This document shows, in pieces, positions 57,895 to 64,000 of a stretch of DNA of 64,000 nt. A program made the translations under genes and the position numbers. The DNA is from Hordeum vulgare subsp. vulgare (Eukaryota; Streptophyta; Magnoliopsida; Poales; Poaceae). Each line of letters begins with the position of its first letter. Within the stretch, counting starts at the first letter, position 1. Under the pieces are notes generated by a model that made no database searches, was not told the DNA's origin, and saw only the letters and a program-made list of their open reading frames with translations. The DNA is taken from assembly GCF_904849725.1 (NCBI RefSeq), contig NC_058524.1, positions 29,667,001 through 29,731,000 on the forward strand. Direction: 5' to 3'.

Positions 57895-58514
57895 ACAATA
57901 TGGGCTCTTTGCCGTCTGCCAGCTGATGGCAAAGGCCTTTACCATCAGCTGACCGACGGCAAAGGTGCCACGTGGCGCCCAGCTGTGCAACCTGGGCAGC
58001 AGCAGCTGGCCATATAGTATCTTTGTCGTCTGCTTCCAGGGGTGCAGACGGCAAAGAAGAGGGCACAGAGGAGGGGGAGGAGGGGTAGGCAGACGGCAGA
58101 GAGTGGAGGGGGGGAGGAGGAGGAGGCAGACGGCAAAGAAGAGGGGTGAGGTAGACGGCAAAGAGTGGGGGGAGGAGGTGGAGGCAGACGACAAAGAAGA
58201 GGGGGGGAGGCAGACGACAAAGAAGAGGGGGAGGCAGACGGCAAAGCCTCCGTTAGCCCCTAACGGAGGCAACGCCTGCCGGCTGCTGTCTCGACATATT
58301 TATCGACTGCTCATATGAAAAGCTGACGGCAAAGCTCTTTGTCGTCCGCTTCGGTGAGGCAGACGACAAAGAAGCTACAATGCCGTTGTAGGCTGAGGCA
58401 GAAATTTTGCCGACAGTGGGATTCTTTGCCGTCTGTGATTTACTCTTTGCCGTGGGTGGTTTACTCTTTGCCGTCTGTGATGGCAGACGGCAAAAGAAGC
58501 TAATTCCTATAGTG
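57895..58514 (+). repeat. Right subterminal repeats of CACTA D
   Basis: GGCAGACGGCAAAG and its complement recur over 600 bp and end at CCTATAGTG. Confidence 0.88.
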
Positions 58515-59700
58515 TATCAAAGTTTTATACGAAAACTCATCTGTTACAAAAGGGATTTCATTTTTTAAAACTTATTTGAATTTCAGACTTTTGTGTGTTC
58601 AAAATGAACCATTCAAGGCCACATCATCAATTTTCAACACTTTCTGACTTTATTTGGTATTTTTCATGCATTTAGTGATTTTTTTAGCTAAATGACCCAG
58701 GAATTGAAAAATACTACAAATGAACTCTGAATAGGTCGAAAGTTGGCATGGTATCATCATTTCACCCACATAGCATGTGCTAAAAAGTTGAGAGGGTTGC
58801 AGCATAAACTGGATGCACTTCGTGTACAAATCGCACAATCTCTTTCGAAGTATCATAGTTTCTTACAAAAACTCATCTGTTACAAAAGGGCTTTCATTTT
58901 TTTGAACTTATTTGAACTCCAGACTTTTTGTGTTTTCAAAATGCACCATTCAAGGACACCTCATCAATTTGCAACAATTTCCAAGTTCATTTGGTATTTT
59001 TCATGCATTTACTGTTTTTTGAGCTAAATGACCCAGAAATTGAAAAGCACTACAAATGAACTCTGAATAGGTTGAAAGTTGGCATGGTATCATCATTTTA
59101 CCCACATATCATGTGCTAAAAAGATGAGAGGGTTGCGTCAAAAAATGGATGCAGTTCGTGTACAAATCGAACAATCTCTTTCGAAGTATCAGAGTTTCAT
59201 ACGAAAACTCATCTGTTACAAAAGGGATTTCATTTTTTGAACTTATTTGAACTCTAGAATTTTTGTGTGTTCAAAATGAACCATTCAAGGCCACATCATC
59301 AATTTTTAGCACTTTTTGACTTCATTTGGTATTTTTGATGCATTTACTGATTTTTTGAGCTAAATGACACAGAAATTGAAAAGCACTACAAATGAACTCT
59401 GAATTGGTTGAAATTTTCCATGGTTGAAATTTTCCATGGTATCATCATTTCACCCACATAGCATGTGCTAAAAAGTTGAGAGGGTTGCGGCAAAAACTGG
59501 ATGCACTTCGTGTACAAATCGTACAGTCTATTTCGAAGTATTAGGATTTCTTACGAAAACTCATCTGTTACAAAAAGGGATTTCATTTTTTGAACTTATT
59601 TGAACTCCAGAGTTTTTGTGTCTTCAAAATGAACCATTCAAGGCCACATCATCAATTTTCAACACTTTCTGACTTTATTTGGTATTTTTCAAGCATTTAT
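58515..59700 (+). repeat. Afa/pAs1-like array of CACTA C, right part
   Basis: Units start at AGCTAAATGACCC near 58686, 59022 and 59358, with 336-bp spacing. They show CTGACTTCATTTGGTA and TTTTTCATGCATTTA, as in the pAs1 probe from memory. A short local duplication TGAAATTTTCCATGGT lies at 59408-59440. Confidence 0.87.
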
Positions 59701-59906
59701 TGATTTTTTTCTGATTTCATCACGGTTTCATTTTAACGCTTTTCAATTTCAAGGTCATTAGTTTGTACACGAAGTTAAGAGGGTTACAGAAAATGAAGCG
59801 TGCTATATATATGTGGTCGAAATGCATGATACCTTGAAAAGTAGCAAATGAAGTTACAAAGGGCTAAACCATTCAAATTTGGAAACTACAATGGCAAAAA
59901 CAGAAA
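59701..59906 (+). other. Spacer between the Afa-like array and the exonuclease gene
   Basis: AT-rich, presumably 3' flank of the exonuclease gene on the minus strand. No other feature seen. Confidence 0.4.
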
Positions 59907-60588
59907 CTAGACATATATAAATTGGTCCAAGCAGTACATAATAATACTCGTCCAAGCAGTACATAATAATAGGTAGCACATATATATATACAAGTGTTCA
60001 CCGTTGTGAACACCACTCGTCTGAATCAGAATGTCCCAAGCTGGTGTGAGGTGACGCTGGCCATAGTTCATGATTCGTATCTTTCGGTACAACTCGTATG
60101 AAACGTATGCATCTTTTGTTGCATACTCAATGTTGATAGGGTCAAGTGGGGTCGTCTCCCACTGTTTTTGCTGATACTTTGGGAATTGGGTCTTCATATC
60201 AGTGTACTCCTCATCGATCAAGGCGACTGCCATATGAGCCATCGAAGTCCTCTCATGTTGAAACCTGAATTTGTCTTGGATATCAATGTGGCAGTCAGCT
60301 TGTATCTCAATACCAAAGTTGTGCCTCATCTTCAGCTTGTCGTTCCTTATGTCAACGCTAGCAAAACGTATGCCGCTGTGAAGGAAGTCCACGAGTTCTG
60401 GACAATGCTTGTCACTACTGCAACAGCAACAAATTAAAATGGAACAAATGTTACATACTCTTGCAACAAGGAAAAATGTTTCATTACAACTAAAGAGAAA
60501 TTTATCTTTAGGATTCAAATAGAACATATTGCTATCCTATGCAATTTTCATATCCTATGGATTGATCAAGAAACCGTAAATTAACTAT

Positions 60589-60644
<56 letters not shown>

Positions 60645-61137
60645 TCCCACGGTTTTGCAAATATGCAATAAGGAAAATTGTTTCACTATAACTAAAGAGA
60701 AATTGATCTTTATAGGATTCCAATGGAACATATTGCTATCCTATGCAATTTTCATATCCTATGAATTGATCAAGAAACTCTCAATTAACTATCCAATGGA
60801 ACATATATAGCAACAACATATTGCTATCCAATGGAACCTAGAGAGATCACTATATGCAATTTTCATAACCTTGGATCAAAGAAAACCTCAAAACTTACCT
60901 CGCCCATTGGAAGACCAAGACATGGAGTTTGAAACATAGCTTGATGACAGCAACATCTTGTTGATTGGCTGTGTACTCCATATCAAGCCCCAAGAAATTA
61001 TGATGCTCCTTCGCGGCGTCAAGCCATTCATGCAACTGGCCAAGAAAATGCGGCACCTCCCTGCTGTCCTTCGTGTACACGACATCGGGTTGGGTCATGC
61101 CATGCGCAAGCACCTCTCTGAAGTGAGTTCTTGGCAT
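59907..61137 (-). CDS. DEDDy 3'-5' exonuclease (WRN-exonuclease-like), two exons, inside CACTA C
   Basis: Exon 1 is 61137-60899 and exon 2 is 60417-59907, joined by a canonical CGAG/GTAAG donor and TTGCAG acceptor. The splice restores one open frame of 249 codons. The fold resembles the RNase D/Werner exonuclease group that removes nucleotides from 3' ends. Exo I is LDMEYT (Asp52, Glu54), Exo II is RNDKLKM (Asp106), and Exo III is YATKDAYVSYEL (Tyr178, Asp182), so all metal-binding and catalytic residues are present. There is no signal peptide. The start codon lies 451 bp inside the right terminus of C, so promoter elements may come from the transposon end. The last 45 residues look like read-through of non-conserved DNA. 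Substrate and expression are unknown. Confidence 0.8.
60592..60642. repeat. (AT)n microsatellite in the exonuclease intron
   Basis: About 25 AT units. It separates two copies of a block of about 130 bp (about 60464-60590 and 60664-60795) that share AACTAAAGAGAAATT and TATTGCTATCCTATGCAA. Confidence 0.9.
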
Positions 61138-61254
61138 GGTGGAAGAAGAGAAGGGAAGAAGAGAGGATGAAGAGAGGAGAGAGAGATAGAGAGGAGAAGA
61201 ACAGAGAATGGTGAGAGACTCTGATTCGGTTGTGATTTTCATAGCTGAAACGAC

Positions 61255-61588
61255 GCGGGAAGTGAACCGTTTGGACCTTTAGTCCCGGGTTGAGCCACCA
61301 ACCGGGACTAAAGGGTGATACGAACGGTTGCCACCACCACTTAGTCCCTGTTTGATCCACCAACCGGGACTAAAGGGGGATACAAACGGTTGCCGGCCTA
61401 TTGCTCCCGGTTCGTGTATGGAACCGGGACCAAAGGGGTGACACGAACCGGGACCAATGGCCCACGATGCCCGGCAGGCGCCCTGGCCTCATGAACCGAG
61501 ACCAATGACACCATAGGTCCCAGTTCGTGTGTGAACCGGAAATAATGGGATTTCAGGCCCTGGACCAAAGCCCTCTTTTCTACTAGTG
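61255..61588 (+). repeat. Right subterminal repeats of CACTA C
   Basis: TTTAGTCCCGG, ACCGGGACTAAAGG and ACCGGGACCAA motifs alternate and end at CTACTAGTG. Confidence 0.85.
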
Positions 61589-62335
61589 GCGACCCCCCTA
61601 CGGTGTGGGTCATGAGACTCATCCAGACATAATAAAACGGGGTAGTGATCTGATCGAGGGGAGATGAGGTGTTGCACCCTCACATATGGGAACACCTCCC
61701 TCCAATCATTAGTTGCACACGCCCGGTCTAGCCGAACTCGGGCACTGCCAATCCCTAGCTGCCCATTATCATATGTATACGGTACACCTAAGAACCCCAA
61801 GTCGACAATTTCACATAACAAAAGTGTGTCTCTGAATGCTTCCATCTGGTTCTCACCTCTACTAGTACGCGAGAAGTGCTCATGTTGCCAAAGAGCCTCA
61901 TTGAAATCTCCACATACTACCCTGGGTAGAGCCGTGGTCCCCTTTAATCGAACCAGATGTTCCCACATGCGATGACGATGTTCAACACGTGGTTCTCCAT
62001 AAACGAAAGTAGACCTCCATGCTTTTCAAGAACCTTGATCAGCAATACTCACATCAATAAATCTTTTACTGGAGTTCAGTACCGTCACCTGGAGAGACTC
62101 GTCCCATAAAAAAGCTAGCCCCCCTCCACGGCCTTCACAATCCACCTTCACAACCCACGTCACAGAAACCTTTCAGTCCTAATTTCTACTTCAATCTTTC
62201 GTTTTTTGCACTGGTCTGTCTTGTTTCAGGAAGAAACAACAACCTTGGGGAATGGGTTTTTACAAGAGCCCCAACTTCACGAACTATCCGACGGTTCCCC
62301 ACCACTCGACAGTTCCAAAATAGGTGACTCATTGA
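61589..62335 (-). pseudogene. LINE ORF2, N-terminal endonuclease domain
   Basis: From about 62330 the minus strand reads a diverged NCRVVGNRRIVREVGALVK and then LLFLPETRQ (catalytic Glu region). It continues CGDFNEALWQ (about 61920) and ISPRSDHYPVLL (about 61660), which carries the Ser-Asp-His motif of APE endonucleases. The enzyme nicks target DNA for target-primed reverse transcription. Stops and shifts lie between 62230 and 61970. The reverse transcriptase is missing because the CACTA end follows HDPHRRG. Confidence 0.82.
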
Positions 62336-62339
62336 ATTT

Positions 62340-63400
62340 GGCGGCGCTCCTCCTGGGAGCCCATTGATACCTGTTCAGAGTTTGAGTTTTCACCATCCAT
62401 CTTAGCTCGTTTGCTACCCGTAATATTGATGGGAAAGACCGAATCAGCAGCCACCTTCACATCTATAAGTAGTAGTACATCCCTAACCGGGGTAGTTGAT
62501 CCAGCAGCAGGAGGTGCCACCAAAACACCATCCAAATTCAGACGCTTATGAGAAGATTTATCCAAGTCCATGTCCAAAGAGGGAGGATATTTTAGCGCAC
62601 TAGAAGTTATGTCCTTGAGTTCTCCATCTGCCAAGCCTCCCCTTTACATACGACCGACTTGGGAACCAACGGATCATTGTTGATCTTCCTCTCACTCCGG
62701 TTAGGTTCCGAGTCTGAACGAGCACGCACCGGAGGATCTGCATACATGTAGTCGCCAAACTTAAGGTCCTTCTCTGCAAACCCCGTTGCCACACTCCTTG
62801 TGCTCGTGCCAATGATACCACAAGCGGTGCAAAACCTTGCCAACTTCTCAGACCTTACTGCATAGATCTTGCGAGTCTTTCCCTTTAGAATGCTAACAAA
62901 CTTGGTGAGAGGTTTCCTGATGTCACGTTTCACTCAAACACGAACATAATCTTCTCTAGAGTTTCCTGTAATTCAAGCCTCAAGCCCCCCCCCCTCCCCC
63001 GCGCGCAGATCGAAGCAACTTCATAATCAAATCTTGCCTGTAATATCCGTCCAGCAGTTTATGTATCTGGAGCCAGATTGGCATGTGCACTATCGGCACC
63101 TCCTCGGCGTTTGAGAAACCATCATAGGACGACGAACAAATTTGGGCCAATTGGCCGAAAACGAACTGCCTCGGCACAATTCCACGCTGCCCTCATATCC
63201 TTGTAGAAAGCCGATTGGCTGAAGTTTTTTCTTGTATGAACCCTAGCTAGGGCTAGCCAATGAATCTCCTCCAACAGCTCCGGGGGCTTCTTCTTCAACC
63301 ACAACATCCTCAAACTCCTCCTCATGAAGGTCCAGCTTGTCGAAGAAATCACCTAGGTCGTTATCTGCTCTTCCTTGGAGCCACGGTCCGTAGATGAGAA
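62340..63400 (-). pseudogene. LINE ORF1, nucleic-acid-binding protein (broken)
   Basis: The start is near DLGDFFDKLDLHEEEFEDVV (about 63360). A DUF4283-like part with AAWNCAEAVRFRPIGPNLF (about 63170) and PIWLQIHKLLDGYYRQDL (about 63080) follows. The zinc knuckle near 62830 reads FCTACGIIG, and the following HEHKECG is seen only after a one-base shift. DLKFGDYMYADPP (62760) and a charged tail follow. Several frameshifts and stops are present; a C-rich run lies near 62985. ORF1 proteins coat LINE RNA. Confidence 0.78.
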
Positions 63401-64000
63401 TGCATCCGATGCCGCCACCATGGAGAACGAGGTGCGACGGCTGCAGAACGTAGCATGTACGAAATGACTCTATACATGCACCATGTTGGGTGCCAAAATA
63501 TTCCAATGTGGGTGTACATGCACCATGTTGATAGCAAAAATAATCCGGATGAGCTGGTCCGAATGTTGCAAGTATTTTGCAAACAACGTTGAAGATGCCC
63601 GCAAGACATTAGACATCATTGTACTTCGAGCCTTTGCGAACAACGTTGAAGATGCCCGCAAGACATTAGACATCTCACTGTACTTCGAGCCTTCAATTTC
63701 AGCTCCTCGCAAGAAAAGAAAAAAAAGGCTTCAACTTGAGCAAGCGTTTGTTCGTATGGTTACACAAGCGATCGTCTGTGTGGAGTAGATCATTTCAGCT
63801 CTGAACGCAGCTTCGGTGCCGTGTGCCAGCCATCTGTTGGGTCGACATGCATGTCATGCACTCCAAGGCACTGAAGCTCAGTCCCGTTATTATGATATAG
63901 ACTAGATGGATCACTTTGTGACCTAATGAGTTTAAATCAATTGTGAAGTAAAGAACACTGTTCTTAAGTACATGTACAAATAATGTGCTGTTAATGAATC
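63401..64000 (+). other. Unassigned DNA with two short tandem duplications
   Basis: CATGCACCATGTTG occurs twice about 47 bp apart (63475-63530). A unit of about 57 bp with AACGTTGAAGATGCCCGCAA occurs twice (63580-63680). A plus-strand frame (63483-63788) crosses both and ends in a basic Lys/Arg stretch (PRKKRKKRLQLEQ). I recognise no domain and would not call it a gene. Confidence 0.4.

Larger units (their letters stand above)
42719..58514 (+). mobile_element. CACTA transposon D
   Basis: The left end is CACTATTGG, the right end is the complement of CACTATAGG, and TAT is duplicated (42716-42718, 58515-58517). The unbroken target CGAAGTATCAGAG is kept in neighbouring Afa-like units. TTTGCCGTCTGC-type repeats fill both ends. 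It carries a TNP2 gene, an accessory gene, a long GA/TC-rich tandem array, two MITEs and a solo LTR. Confidence 0.95.
38577..61588 (-). mobile_element. CACTA transposon C, left part outside or lost
   Basis: The right end is the reverse complement of CACTAGTAGAAAA (61576-61588) preceded by TTTAGTCCCGG subterminal repeats. The left end is not in the window, because LTR3 abuts the element inside its accessory gene at 38577. Whether the missing part lies beyond the Copia pair or was deleted by LTR recombination cannot be seen. CACTA D (15.8 kb) is nested in it. Its parts are collinear with element B. Confidence 0.85.
61589..63400 (-). mobile_element. LINE retrotransposon remnant, cut by CACTA C
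   Basis: The minus strand holds an ORF1 with a zinc knuckle, followed by the start of an ORF2 with an APE-type endonuclease. The RT part is absent because CACTA C begins at 61588. No target duplication or poly-A tail can be seen. Confidence 0.82.

Overview
The window looks like intergenic DNA from a Triticeae grass (wheat, Aegilops, barley or rye). The evidence is BARE/WIS/Angela-type Copia LTRs (starting TGTTGGAA..ATGCCCTAGAGG), several CACTA DNA transposons, a Thalos-like Stowaway MITE, and a tandem repeat of about 337 bp that resembles the Afa-family/pAs1 satellite. I see no convincing host gene, tRNA, rRNA or CRISPR array. Nearly every base belongs to a transposable element.

The layout is a deep nest. 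The outermost visible layer is an old LINE (minus strand, from about 61.6 to 63.4 kb). A CACTA element (C, minus) lies in it, with its right end at 61588. C carries an accessory transposon gene (38.6-40.6 kb), an Afa-like array, and a two-exon gene for a DEDDy 3'-5' exonuclease (59.9-61.1 kb). A second CACTA (D, 42719-58514, TSD TAT) sits inside the Afa array of C. It has a TNP2 transposase gene, an accessory gene and a 4-kb GA/TC-rich tandem array. That array has itself received a 150-bp CACTA-type MITE (TSD CCA) and a reversed BARE-type solo LTR (TSD GAGGA), and a Stowaway MITE lies in an intron.

Left of C is a recombined pair of Copia elements, arranged LTR1(partial)-int1-LTR2-int2-LTR3 (1-38576). 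LTR2 looks like a crossover product: its upstream part matches LTR1 and its downstream part matches LTR3. The leader of the second Copia is split by CACTA A (8227-32029, TSD CGT). The TNP2 gene of A is interrupted by an LTR retrotransposon without recognised pol (X, 11018-23371), which is in turn split by CACTA B (13528-21111, TSD CCC). The deepest path is LINE > C > Copia 2 > A > X > B.

The CACTA elements share one plan: subterminal repeats, a TNP2-type transposase gene, then an accessory gene in the same direction. B and C are collinear from accessory gene to right terminus, except that B has TNP2 where C has the exonuclease gene. In A, the 3' half of TNP2 is present twice as a large inverted repeat (arms about 1.78 kb, 50-bp spacer), a structure that could give hairpin RNA. 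Most coding regions carry stops or frameshifts. The exonuclease gene reads open throughout.
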